Of a stretch of DNA of 64,000 nucleotides, positions 34,417-42,321 are shown in pieces (positions within the stretch are counted from its first letter, which is position 1; each line of letters opens with the position of its first letter). Source of the stretch: Lachnospiraceae bacterium (GTDB taxonomy: Bacteria; Bacillota; Clostridia; Lachnospirales; Lachnospiraceae); contig JAQUXP010000002.1 of the NCBI GenBank assembly GCA_028692395.1, forward strand, positions 62,001 through 126,000, in the 5' to 3' direction. The notes beneath the pieces are model-generated. The model was not told the origin of the DNA, ran no database searches, and saw nothing but the letters and a program-made list of their open reading frames with translations. Position numbers and translations under genes: made by a program.

Positions 34417-35898
34417 ATGTTAAACGTAATCGTAGAATTTTCAAAGTACTTTTTGCTGTTTTTGATGGCATTGTTTACCCTGGAATCTTTCCTGGTGCTG
34501 AACAAAAAGAATGAAGAGGCCAGAAGAAGCCTGATGCTCAAGCAGATTATTGTGATGATTATCTTCACATTTGCTGCTTACTTTATCATGTTTCTGCAAA
34601 GCCAGGATAATCAGATGATCAAGATGTATCTGTGTAATATGGGCTATATTTTGATTGTACAGGTTCTGTACCGGCTGATTTATCGGAAGGCATCTCTGGT
34701 GCTTCTGAATAATATGTGTATGCTTTTGTCCATCGGATTTATTATGCTGAGCAGACTTAACTTTGTGAAGGCATATAAACAGTTTCTGATTGTAGCAGCA
34801 TCCACCATTGTGTCATTTCTGGTTCCTGTGATTATCCGGAAGGTGAAGCTGGTACGGGACCTTACCTGGACCTATGCAGTGCTGGGTATTATCCTTTTGC
34901 TTGTAGTCTTTGTGATGGCTCAGCTAAGCGGCGGAGCAAAGCTTTCCATATCCATCGGAGGAGTGACCTTCCAGTTTTCTGAATTCGTAAAGATCACTCT
35001 GGTATTTTATATGGCAGGTATGCTGCAGGAGGATACATCCTTTCGAAGAGTGGCGATTACCAGCGTAGTAGCGGCGGTACATGTTGGCATTTTGGTACTT
35101 TCCACCGATCTTGGAACAGCTTTGGTGTACTTTGTGGCTTACGTTGTTGTGATCTATGTTGCCACCCATAAGCTGCGCTACCCTCTGGCTGGACTGACCG
35201 CCATGAGTGGTGCTTCCGTAGCTGCCTACTATCTGTTTCATCATGTCAAACAGCGGGTGGATATCTGGAAGGATCCATTTTCCGATTATGAATACAGCGG
35301 TTATCAGATTGTGCAGGCGTTGTTTGGTATCTGCGCCGGAGGATGGTTCGGCACTGGCTTATACAAAGGATCTCCCAACACGATCCCCCTTGCGGACAAA
35401 GACTTTACTTTTGCTGCCATCTGTGAGGAGTTTGGAGGAGTATTTTCCATCTGCCTGATTTTACTCTGTATGAGTACGTTTCTGTTAATTGTAAATATTG
35501 CCATGAAACTGGGCAAACCTTTTTATCGCCTGATTGCTATGGGACTGGGGGCAGAATATGCCTTTCAGGTGTTCCTTACCATCGGCGGAACAACAAAGTT
35601 TATTCCCATGACAGGTATCACACTTCCTCTGGTAAGCTATGGAGGAAGCTCTGTCATGTGTACCATATTGATGTTGTCAATTATTCAGGGACTATATGTT
35701 TTAAGAGAAGACGAGGATGAAGAACTTGAAGCGGAGCGAAGAAAAAAAGCAAAACAAAAAGCAAAACGTGCAAAACAGGCAAAACAACCGATGCGAACAG
35801 ACGTACGAAAACCAGTATCCGGACAAACAGGCCAGCAGGACACGGATGAACTCACAAGAAAAATCGAAGAGCAAACAAAAAAAAGCCTCCATTGGTAG
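34417..35898 (+). CDS. FtsW/RodA/SpoVE (SEDS) family peptidoglycan polymerase
   Basis: Polytopic protein of 493 aa with about ten to twelve membrane helices. SEDS motifs are present: QFSEFVKITLVFYMA, STDLGTALVYFVAYVVV, GGWFGTGLYKGSPNTIPLADKDFTFAAICEEFG (shown here only to mark the long conserved loop) and GITLPLVSYGGSS near the C-terminus. The C-terminal 70 residues are a very basic Lys/Ala/Gln-rich tail. SEDS proteins polymerise lipid II with a class B PBP partner, which is the next gene, overlapping by 53 bases. Whether this is the divisome, elongasome or spore version cannot be told from sequence. Confidence 0.92.
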   Translation: MLNVIVEFSKYFLLFLMALFTLESFLVLNKKNEEARRSLMLKQIIVMIIFTFAAYFIMFLQSQDNQMIKMYLCNMGYILIVQVLYRLIYRKASLVLLNNMCMLLSIGFIMLSRLNFVKAYKQFLIVAASTIVSFLVPVIIRKVKLVRDLTWTYAVLGIILLLVVFVMAQLSGGAKLSISIGGVTFQFSEFVKITLVFYMAGMLQEDTSFRRVAITSVVAAVHVGILVLSTDLGTALVYFVAYVVVIYVATHKLRYPLAGLTAMSGASVAAYYLFHHVKQRVDIWKDPFSDYEYSGYQIVQALFGICAGGWFGTGLYKGSPNTIPLADKDFTFAAICEEFGGVFSICLILLCMSTFLLIVNIAMKLGKPFYRLIAMGLGAEYAFQVFLTIGGTTKFIPMTGITLPLVSYGGSSVMCTILMLSIIQGLYVLREDEDEELEAERRKKAKQKAKRAKQAKQPMRTDVRKPVSGQTGQQDTDELTRKIEEQTKKSLHW

Positions 35899-37294
35899 AC
35901 AATATCTGATTGTATCCTATCTTTTTGTAGGAATCTTTCTGTCTCTGATTGGATATATTGTATATTTTAATGTCTACAAACGAGATGACTTTTTGAACAG
36001 CCCCTATAACAAGCGTGCAGCTTCTTATCAGGAGGAGGTAATACGTGGATCTATCTGTGCAGCGGACGGAACCGTGCTGGCAAGGACAGACGTGGACGAA
36101 GCGGGCAATGAAACCCGGGTTTATCCCTATAATCAGCTGTTCGCACATGCGGTAGGCTACAGCACAAGCGGAGGGGGTGGACTGGAATCTACGGAGAGTA
36201 TCACACTTCTGACCTCCCATGCGAATCCGCTGGAGCAGGTGCAGAACGGATTCCAGAATGAAAAGAACACGGGCGATAATCTGATAACTACCTTTAATGT
36301 CAATTTGCAGCAGGCAGCCTATGATGCTTTTGGTGACAACAAGGGCGCTGTGATTGTGATGAAACCCTCCACAGGGGAAGTGCTGGTAGATCTGAGCAAA
36401 CCGGATTTCGATCCCAATACGATCAGTGCCAACTGGGATACCCTAAGCAGTGACAATGAGAACAGTCCTCTGCTAAACCGCTCCCTGCAGGGATTGTATC
36501 CGCCGGGTTCTACTTTTAAAATCATTACCTCGCTGGCTTACCTTCGTCAGAATCTTACACTGGATGGCTTTCAGTTTAATTGTACCGGCGAGCTGGAAGG
36601 CGGCGGTTACACGATTCACTGTTACGCCAGCACAGCACACGGGGATGAGGATTATACCACAGCCTTTGCCAATTCCTGTAACAGTGCCTTTGCACAGATT
36701 GGTTTGTCGTTGGATAAGGCTTCCTTTGCCACTGTTGCAGACAGCTTGTCATTTAATAAGAAGATTGCACTGGAGCTTCCTTCCAGTGCCAGTCGCTTTG
36801 ATCTGAATGCCCAGACAGCCGATGCACTGGTGATGCAGACTGCGATCGGACAGGGTGACACCCTGATGACACCGATGCATCTTGCTATGATTGCCGGCGC
36901 TGTAGCCAATGATGGAATTGCCATGACGCCAAAGTTTATGAATTCGGTTACAAATTACACAGGTACTGTTGTAAAAGAAGAAAGTAATCAGGTTTATGGT
37001 CAGATGATGTCAGCACAGGAAGCTGCCCAGATCAAGGAGCTTATGAAAGCAGTGGTAGCATCAGGCACCGGTTCTGCTTTGAATGATCTTGGTGTTACCA
37101 TCGCAGGCAAGACAGGCTCGGCAGAATTCAGCAGCAATCCGGATAATACACATTCCTGGTTTGTGGGATTTTCAGATACGGGTTCCCCGGATGATATCGT
37201 GGTATGTGTTCTGGCAGAGAATGCAGGAGCCGGAAGCGCAACAGCGGTTCCCATCGCCCGCTCTATCTTTGCCTCCTACTTTTCAGCGGAATAG
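35846..37294 (+). CDS. class B penicillin-binding protein (transpeptidase)
   Basis: A 482-aa bitopic transpeptidase that cross-links peptidoglycan, the presumed partner of the SEDS gene upstream. A basic cytoplasmic N-terminus precedes one membrane helix (YLIVSYLFVGIFLSLIGYIV), a short pedestal and the transpeptidase domain with PGSTFKIITSLA (active-site STFK), NSCNSAFAQIG (SxN) and AGKTGSAEF (KTG). The ORF-track start (35717) would give a 100-base-plus overlap; ATG 35846, with AGGA five bases upstream, is chosen and still overlaps the SEDS gene by 53 bases in another frame. The short pedestal makes it more like the PbpA group than PBP2 or PBP3. Confidence 0.9.
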   Translation: MNSQEKSKSKQKKASIGRQYLIVSYLFVGIFLSLIGYIVYFNVYKRDDFLNSPYNKRAASYQEEVIRGSICAADGTVLARTDVDEAGNETRVYPYNQLFAHAVGYSTSGGGGLESTESITLLTSHANPLEQVQNGFQNEKNTGDNLITTFNVNLQQAAYDAFGDNKGAVIVMKPSTGEVLVDLSKPDFDPNTISANWDTLSSDNENSPLLNRSLQGLYPPGSTFKIITSLAYLRQNLTLDGFQFNCTGELEGGGYTIHCYASTAHGDEDYTTAFANSCNSAFAQIGLSLDKASFATVADSLSFNKKIALELPSSASRFDLNAQTADALVMQTAIGQGDTLMTPMHLAMIAGAVANDGIAMTPKFMNSVTNYTGTVVKEESNQVYGQMMSAQEAAQIKELMKAVVASGTGSALNDLGVTIAGKTGSAEFSSNPDNTHSWFVGFSDTGSPDDIVVCVLAENAGAGSATAVPIARSIFASYFSAE

Positions 37295-37315
37295 TCAGCC
37301 AGAGGTTGCGTCGGA

Positions 37316-37360
37316 CTAAAAAAAGAGTTATACTTATTTTCGAAAGAAAAAGCGAAAATA
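37316..37360 (+). promoter_or_regulatory. Small hairpin between PBP and NUDIX genes
   Basis: TATTTTCG-AAAGAAAAAG-CGAAAATA inverted repeat preceded by an A-run. No clear T-run follows, so termination is uncertain. Confidence 0.35.
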
Positions 37361-37382
37361 CGCTGCGCTGGGAGGATTTGCA

Positions 37383-37847
37383 ATGATCGAAGCAACGAGC
37401 TGTGGCGGGGTAGTGATTTACAAAGGGAAGATCCTGCTTCTCTATAAAAGCTATAAGAATAAGTATGACGGATGGGTTTTACCCAAGGGAACCGTGGAGT
37501 CCGGCGAAGAGTTTAAAGAGACGGCAATAAGAGAGGTACTGGAAGAGACAGGGGTTCAGGCAAACGTAATTAAGTACGTAGGAAAAAGCAGATACAGCTT
37601 TAACGTTCCGGAAGACGTGGTGGAAAAGGAAGTACACTGGTATCTGATGACAGCCGGAAGCTATTACAGCCGGCCCCAGAGAGAAGAATATTTTATAGAT
37701 TCCGGATATTACAAGTACCATGAAGCATATCATTTACTGAAGTTTTCCAATGAGCGTCAGATACTGGAGACGGCTTATGGTGAATATCTGGATTTGAAAA
37801 AGGCGAATCTGTGGAGCAGTAAAAAATATTATCTGGGAAGCAGGTAA
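37383..37847 (+). CDS. NUDIX hydrolase
   Basis: A 154-aa pyrophosphohydrolase. The Nudix box is complete: GTVESGEEFKETAIREVLEE followed by TG, matching Gx5Ex7REUxEExGU, near residues 36-58. Members hydrolyse nucleoside diphosphates linked to another group; the substrate cannot be read from sequence, but the form CGGVVIYKGKILLLYKSYK with VLPKG resembles the MutT/diadenosine-polyphosphate group. Start ATG follows GGGAGG. A terminator follows 8 bases after the stop. Confidence 0.9.
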   Translation: MIEATSCGGVVIYKGKILLLYKSYKNKYDGWVLPKGTVESGEEFKETAIREVLEETGVQANVIKYVGKSRYSFNVPEDVVEKEVHWYLMTAGSYYSRPQREEYFIDSGYYKYHEAYHLLKFSNERQILETAYGEYLDLKKANLWSSKKYYLGSR

Positions 37848-37854
37848 CAGTAGG

Positions 37855-37888
37855 AAAGAGGGATGTCACAGGTGCAGCCCTCTTTTTT
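37855..37888 (+). terminator. Rho-independent terminator after the NUDIX gene
   Basis: AAAGAGGG stem and CCCTCTTT with a 15-base loop, ending in a T-run. Confidence 0.8.
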
Positions 37889-37920
37889 CAAAAAAGGAAG
37901 GAATACGGTTACGGTGTTCG

Positions 37921-38241
37921 ATGATGATTCAATGGTATAAATATCTTTATGTTGGTAATAATTTAAAAAAGAAAGAAAAGAAAATCAGGAAAAAGCTGGA
38001 ACAGAAAAAGCTTCTTCCTGGTGTACAGCTGATTACTTATGCCAGTAACCCGAAAAATCAGCTGGATCTGATACCGGCAGTATGTATCAGACAACATGCA
38101 CTCTACGATACCCTTCCGGTTATTGTGGGAATTGCCTCAGATCCGGATGAAGCAGTGGAGATGATAAGGACAATCGCAGAGGAAGTGTATGAAAAGACAG
38201 GGGACTGTCAGATACGCTTCTATCTGGAACATCAAAAGTGA
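37921..38241 (+). CDS. conserved-looking small basic protein of unknown function
   Basis: A 106-aa protein I do not recognise. The first 35 residues are strongly basic (NNLKKKEKKIRKKLEQKK), then a compact domain with alternating hydrophobics follows (LPGVQLITYASNP, LPVIVGIASDPDEAVEMIRT). No signal peptide or membrane helix is seen. The Shine-Dalgarno is weak: AAGGAAGGAA lies about 20 bases from the ATG, so start assignment is soft (ATG 37921 or 37924). It ends 13 bases before the DUF2953 gene and is probably co-transcribed with the sporulation-related ytfI/ytfJ pair. Confidence 0.6.
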   Translation: MMIQWYKYLYVGNNLKKKEKKIRKKLEQKKLLPGVQLITYASNPKNQLDLIPAVCIRQHALYDTLPVIVGIASDPDEAVEMIRTIAEEVYEKTGDCQIRFYLEHQK

Positions 38242-38254
38242 TAGGTGGAGAACG

Positions 38255-39229
38255 ATGCTACATATGATTCTGTTAATTCTGAAAATAATCGGTATCTTAC
38301 TGCTGGTTATCCTTGGAATCCTGGTATTTCTACCTTTGTGCCTTCTGTTTGTACCCTTTCGATACGATGCGAAAACGGAGGGCAAAAATACAGATTGGGA
38401 TCTGAGGGGCGGCGTAAGCTGGCTTTTCTATCTTGTGTCTGTAAAAGCCTGCTATATAGAAAAACAGTTCAGCTATGAAGTTTATCTGTTTGGTATTCCG
38501 GTATTAAAACTGCTTTCAAAATTCAAAAAAAGAACAAAGTCAAATCGTGGAGAAAAAGCAGATGAGCCTGAAAAAATTACAGCTACAAAGGAAGAAAAAC
38601 CAGAAGAAATCCCTGTTTCAAAAGAGCATAAGCCCGAAAAGGAAGACAGCGATGGGAAAGAGCTCCCACAGGAAGAAGACAGGAAGCCTTTACCAGAGGC
38701 TCCAGAGATACCGGCTGCGCCTGGGACAGACCAGAAGGGTGCTGAGAAGGATGCAGGAGCATCTGAGGAAGAATCCTCGATTTTAGAACGGATCTTGTCA
38801 GTGTTACAAAGTGTGATCCAGATTCCTTCGAAAATATGTTGTGCAATCCGAAAAGGATATGCTAAAATACAATCATGGAAAGAACTGCTGCATTCAGAGG
38901 AAGTCACTCATCTGAAAAAGACAGCTGTTCTGTATTTGAAAAAAATCTGGAATCACAGTAAACCCAGAATGGTAGAGGGCTCTATTCTCTTTGGATTTGA
39001 TGATCCGGCATTGACCGGTGAGCTATTGGGCGGAATCTCCGTATTCTACGCCCTGCTTCCACGGAGGCTTGTTATCACACCGGATTTTCAGGAACAGAGA
39101 ATAGAAGGTCAACTGCATGTGGCAGGAAGAATCTATGGAATCTGCTTTCTGACCTGGGTACTACAGATTTTATTTGATAAAAAGACGATACCTGCAGTAA
39201 AGCATTTGATGAATAAGGAGGATAAATAA
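38255..39229 (+). CDS. DUF2953 (YtfI-like) membrane protein
   Basis: A 324-aa protein with one N-terminal membrane helix (ILLILKIIGILLLVILGILVFLPLCLLF) and a cytoplasmic or intermembrane body. Residues 90-175 are a Glu/Lys/Pro-rich low-complexity linker. The C-terminal half (ILFGFDDPALTGELLGGISV, VITPDFQEQRIEGQL) matches DUF2953. The ORF-track start at 38189 lies in the previous gene; ATG 38255 follows GGTGGAG. Followed after two bases by ytfJ, the same pairing as ytfI-ytfJ of Bacillus subtilis, which supports a sporulation-linked role. Confidence 0.85.
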   Translation: MLHMILLILKIIGILLLVILGILVFLPLCLLFVPFRYDAKTEGKNTDWDLRGGVSWLFYLVSVKACYIEKQFSYEVYLFGIPVLKLLSKFKKRTKSNRGEKADEPEKITATKEEKPEEIPVSKEHKPEKEDSDGKELPQEEDRKPLPEAPEIPAAPGTDQKGAEKDAGASEEESSILERILSVLQSVIQIPSKICCAIRKGYAKIQSWKELLHSEEVTHLKKTAVLYLKKIWNHSKPRMVEGSILFGFDDPALTGELLGGISVFYALLPRRLVITPDFQEQRIEGQLHVAGRIYGICFLTWVLQILFDKKTIPAVKHLMNKEDK

Positions 39230-39231
39230 TC

Positions 39232-39636
39232 ATGGCAGAAAATAACAGTTTTGAAACAACCGTACAGGCATTATTTAAAGGAATGGACAGCTTTATCACG
39301 ACAAAGACAGTGGTAGGAGAGGCAATTCATATAGGGGAGAATATTATTCTTCCTCTGGTAGATGTTTCTTTTGGCGTTGGAGCCGGAGCATTTGCCGATG
39401 GTGCAAAAAATAATGGAGGAGGCGGCATGGGTGGAAAGATCACTCCAAGTGCGATTCTCGTGATTAATAAAAATGGCACAAAACTGGTAAATATTAAAAA
39501 TCAGGATGCAATTACCAAGATTCTGGATCTTGCTCCGGATCTTATTCATAAATTCACCGGTAAAGAATCCGATGATACGTATACAGAGGAAGAAGTCGAG
39601 CATATATTAAAACAAGGAAAAGAAGAGCAGGAGTAA
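39232..39636 (+). CDS. ytfJ: GerW family sporulation protein YtfJ
   Basis: A 134-aa protein of the GerW/YtfJ family, known from Bacillus as forespore-expressed and needed for efficient germination. Signature features are the N-terminal TVQALFKGMDSFITTKTVVGEAI, the glycine-rich GGGGMGGKITPSAILVINKNG and the hydrophobic PLVDVSFGVGAGAFADG. Start ATG 39232 follows AAGGAGG, immediately after the YtfI-like gene. It is evidence that the host makes spores. Confidence 0.93.
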   Translation: MAENNSFETTVQALFKGMDSFITTKTVVGEAIHIGENIILPLVDVSFGVGAGAFADGAKNNGGGGMGGKITPSAILVINKNGTKLVNIKNQDAITKILDLAPDLIHKFTGKESDDTYTEEEVEHILKQGKEEQE

Positions 39637-39639
39637 TGC

Positions 39640-39777
39640 ATGAACCGAATACTCGGTTTTCTGATTTTCTGGGTTGGCATTGGAATATTGATCGGAATAT
39701 TTTTGCCAAATGAATTTTGCGCTGTATTGCTTGCTGCGTCTTTGCTTCTGATTGGATACAATCTGTTTTGCTGCTAG
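39640..39777 (+). CDS. 45-residue membrane protein downstream of ytfJ
   Basis: This gene is absent from the ORF track. ATG at 39640 is preceded by AGGAG with a 6-base spacer and runs to TAG at 39777. The product starts MNRILGFLIFWVGIGIL, has a second hydrophobic segment (CAVLLAASLLLIGYNLF) and ends in Cys-Cys, giving a two-helix hairpin with a short polar turn (LPNE). It begins three bases after the ytfJ stop and precedes the operon terminator, so it is very likely translated with ytfJ. Function unknown; a small spore-membrane protein is an inference from context. Confidence 0.65.
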   Translation: MNRILGFLIFWVGIGILIGIFLPNEFCAVLLAASLLLIGYNLFCC

Positions 39778-39853
39778 TGTGCAAAGATTCTGGCTTTGGA
39801 GCATTCGGATGTGCTTTGACAGGTGTCTAATTAGATAAAAAAAGAAAGTAAAA

Positions 39854-39901
39854 AGAGATATAAAAAAGTCATCCTCGAAAGGATGACTTTTTTATATCTC
39901 T
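39854..39901. terminator. Perfect 21-bp bidirectional terminator between ytfJ operon and rpmB
   Basis: AGAGATATAAAAAAGTCATCC, loop TCGAAA, and the exact reverse complement. Each strand ends in a TTTTTT run, so it serves the plus operon and the minus-strand rpmB whose stop codon it touches. Confidence 0.92.
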
Positions 39902-40085
39902 ATGCTCTTTCTACTTTGCCTGATCTTAAGCAAGAAGTACAAACATACATTTTCTGAGGATTACCGTTAACCTTAACCTTTACAGATTTAACATTGGATT
40001 TCCACATTTTGTTTGATCTTCTATGTGAATGACTTACATTGTTTCCGAAATGAGCAGCTTTTTCACAAATAGCACATTTTGCCAT
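39900..40085 (-). CDS. rpmB: 50S ribosomal protein L28
   Basis: A 61-aa ribosomal protein: MAKCAICEKAAHFGNNVSHS and HRRSNKMWKSNVKSV are typical, with the zinc-ribbon Cys pairs CAIC and CTSC retained. The ORF-track start adds three residues; ATG at 40085 has GGAGGTG at proper distance on the minus strand. Single-gene transcription unit with its own promoter (40148-40176) and the shared terminator. Its divergent position beside asp23-fakA-recG is common in Firmicutes. Confidence 0.96.
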   Translation of the reverse strand: MAKCAICEKAAHFGNNVSHSHRRSNKMWKSNVKSVKVKVNGNPQKMYVCTSCLRSGKVERA

Positions 40086-40147
40086 GACTTGCACCTCCTT
40101 GACCGTACAATTTGAGCCTAAATACTTTTTGGCTCACAACATATGTT

Positions 40148-40176
40148 ATTTTAACAGAAATAGTTTTCTTTTGCAA
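40148..40176 (-). promoter_or_regulatory. Promoter of rpmB
   Basis: On the minus strand TTGCAA (40176-40171), 17-base spacer and TAAAAT (40153-40148). A possible -10 for the divergent asp23 operon, TATACT, lies at 40239-40244. Confidence 0.6.
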
Positions 40177-40284
40177 GCATAAAAAATAAATTTTACAAGG
40201 TTTTTCATTTTCTTATTTCATTTTACAGAAAAATCGGTTATACTAAGAGAATAAATATATTAGAAATTGGAGGTATCGTAAGCC

Positions 40285-40641
40285 ATGAAAGGTCGTATGA
40301 ATACGGGATTGGGAGAAGTAGTAATTAATCCGGATGTCATCGCCACTTACGCAGGAAGCGTTGCGGTAGAGTGTTTCGGTATCGTCGGTATGGCTGCCGT
40401 TAATATGAAGGACGGTCTGGTCAAACTTTTGCGAAAAGACAATTTAAGACACGGAATTATGGTTTCCATTGAAGACAATAAGATTTCTCTGGAATTTCAT
40501 GTAATTGTATCGTATGGAGTAAGTATTTCGGCTGTGACGGATAATTTAATCAGTAATGTAAAGTATAAAGTCGAAGAATTCACCGGTATGGAGATAGATA
40601 ATATTCTAATCCTGGTGGAGGGAGTACGTGTAATTGATTGA
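40285..40641 (+). CDS. Asp23/Gls24 family envelope-stress protein (YloU-like)
   Basis: A 118-aa protein of the Asp23/Gls24 family: GEVVINPDVIATYAGSVAVE near the start and SISAVTDNLISNVKYKVEEF later are typical. Members are abundant envelope-associated proteins of Firmicutes. This gene sits directly before a DAK2-domain protein, the yloU-yloV arrangement of Bacillus. ATG 40285 or 40297 could be the start; GGAGG lies 11 bases before the first. Confidence 0.9.
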   Translation: MKGRMNTGLGEVVINPDVIATYAGSVAVECFGIVGMAAVNMKDGLVKLLRKDNLRHGIMVSIEDNKISLEFHVIVSYGVSISAVTDNLISNVKYKVEEFTGMEIDNILILVEGVRVID

Positions 40642-40661
40642 TTTTAAGGAGGAAGCTTGTT

Positions 40662-42320
40662 GTGGCTACAGATAAGATTAATGCCGAATTACTGGCAAAG
40701 ATGTTTTTGGCAGGAGCTAAGAATCTGGAAGTAAAGAAAGAATGGATTAACGAACTGAATGTTTTCCCGGTACCGGATGGTGATACAGGAACTAATATGA
40801 CGATGACAATTATGTCAGCTGTCAGAGAAGTCAACAGCCTTGAAAAACTGAATATGCATGATCTTGCAAAAGCGATTTCATCCGGTTCACTTCGTGGAGC
40901 CAGAGGTAATTCAGGAGTTATCCTGTCTCAGCTGCTTCGTGGATTTACAAAGGGCGTCAGAGAATATGAGGAAGTAGATGCCAAAATCATTGCCGCTGCG
41001 TTTGAAAAAGCAGTGGAAACTGCTTATAAGGCAGTTATGAAACCCAAAGAGGGTACGATTCTTACAGTAGCCAAAGGGGCGGCGATGAAAGCTGATGAGC
41101 TGGCCGACGAGGCAGAGGATCTGCAGACTTTTATCGAAGACGTCATTGACTATGCAAAATATGTGCTTTCCCAGACGCCGGAGATGCTTCCGGTACTGAA
41201 GGAAGCAGGAGTTGTGGATTCCGGCGGGCAGGGTCTTGTCACGGTACTGGAAGGTGCCTATGATGCATTTGTCGGAAAAGAGATTGATCTGACTTTCGAA
41301 GCACCAAAGGGTGGAAGCGGTATTATCAAGGTTTCCAAGGAAACAGAAGCGGAGATCAAATTCGGCTATTGTACGGAATTTATCATTGTTTTGAATCAGC
41401 CCATCAGCGAGGCGGAGGAGATGTCCTTTAAGGCATTTCTAACTTCTATAGGAGACTCCATCGTACTTGTGGCAGATGATGAGATTATCAAGGTTCATGT
41501 ACATACGAATGAACCTGGAGTTGCTATCACCAAGGCTTTGACCTATGGCTCACTGACCAAGATGAAGATTGACAACATGCGGGAAGAGCATCAGGAACGG
41601 CTCTTTAAAAATGCAGAGAAGCTTGCAAAAGAGCAGTCAGCTGCAGAGAAAAAGCCGCCAAAGGCAGTTGGATTTATCGCTGTATCCATCGGAGAAGGCT
41701 TCGGAGAGATCTTCCGGGGACTTGGAGTTGATTATTTGATCGAGGGTGGTCAGACCATGAATCCAAGCACAGAGGACATGCTGAATGCAATTGAGATGGT
41801 AAATGCGGAAACCGTATTCATCTATCCGAATAATAAGAATATTATTCTTGCGGCGAATCAGGCAAAGGCCCTTTCCAAGGATAAGAATATTATCGTAATT
41901 CCCACTAAGACAGTTCCACAGGGAATTACCGCAATCATCAATTATGTTCCGGACAAATCTGCGGAAGACAACGCAGCCTTGATGCAGGAGATTATCACTA
42001 CCGTGCAAACAGCGGAGGTGACTTATGCAGTGAGGGATACGCATATTGATGATAAGGAGATTCACCAGGGAGATATTATGGGAATCGGTGATCATGGTCT
42101 GTTAAGTGTAGGTAAGGATGTGACAGAGGTTGCTTCCTGCTGTGTAGACGAGATGGTAGATGAGGATACCGAGCTGATCAGTATCTATTACGGTGAAGAC
42201 TATTCTCTGGAGGATGCAGAAAAACTGTCTGAGAAGATTCAGAGTCAGTATCCGGACTGTGATGTCGAGGTAAACTGCGGCGGGCAGCCTATCTACTACT
42301 GCATCGTATCGGTTGAGTGA
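40662..42320 (+). CDS. DAK2-domain protein, fatty acid kinase catalytic subunit-like (FakA/YloV)
   Basis: A 552-aa protein. The N-terminal DAK2/DhaL kinase domain has NVFPVPDGDTGTNMTMTI and GSLRGARGNSGVILSQLL, the nucleotide and metal-binding loops. A middle and C-terminal region resembles the FakA substrate-protein-interacting part (GYCTEFIIVL; GGQTMNPSTEDM, which echoes DegV/FakB-like features). FakA phosphorylates FakB-bound exogenous fatty acids. The chosen start is GTG 40662 with AGGAGG nine bases upstream; the ORF-track TTG is before that site. recG follows with a small overlap or gap of one base. Confidence 0.87.
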   Translation: MATDKINAELLAKMFLAGAKNLEVKKEWINELNVFPVPDGDTGTNMTMTIMSAVREVNSLEKLNMHDLAKAISSGSLRGARGNSGVILSQLLRGFTKGVREYEEVDAKIIAAAFEKAVETAYKAVMKPKEGTILTVAKGAAMKADELADEAEDLQTFIEDVIDYAKYVLSQTPEMLPVLKEAGVVDSGGQGLVTVLEGAYDAFVGKEIDLTFEAPKGGSGIIKVSKETEAEIKFGYCTEFIIVLNQPISEAEEMSFKAFLTSIGDSIVLVADDEIIKVHVHTNEPGVAITKALTYGSLTKMKIDNMREEHQERLFKNAEKLAKEQSAAEKKPPKAVGFIAVSIGEGFGEIFRGLGVDYLIEGGQTMNPSTEDMLNAIEMVNAETVFIYPNNKNIILAANQAKALSKDKNIIVIPTKTVPQGITAIINYVPDKSAEDNAALMQEIITTVQTAEVTYAVRDTHIDDKEIHQGDIMGIGDHGLLSVGKDVTEVASCCVDEMVDEDTELISIYYGEDYSLEDAEKLSEKIQSQYPDCDVEVNCGGQPIYYCIVSVE

Positions 42321-42321
42321 T

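Noticed and set aside
40201-40244. Promoter for the asp23-fakA-recG group
   Set aside because: TATACT at 40239 is a good -10, but the matching -35 (TTTCAT) is poor, so it is not listed as a feature.
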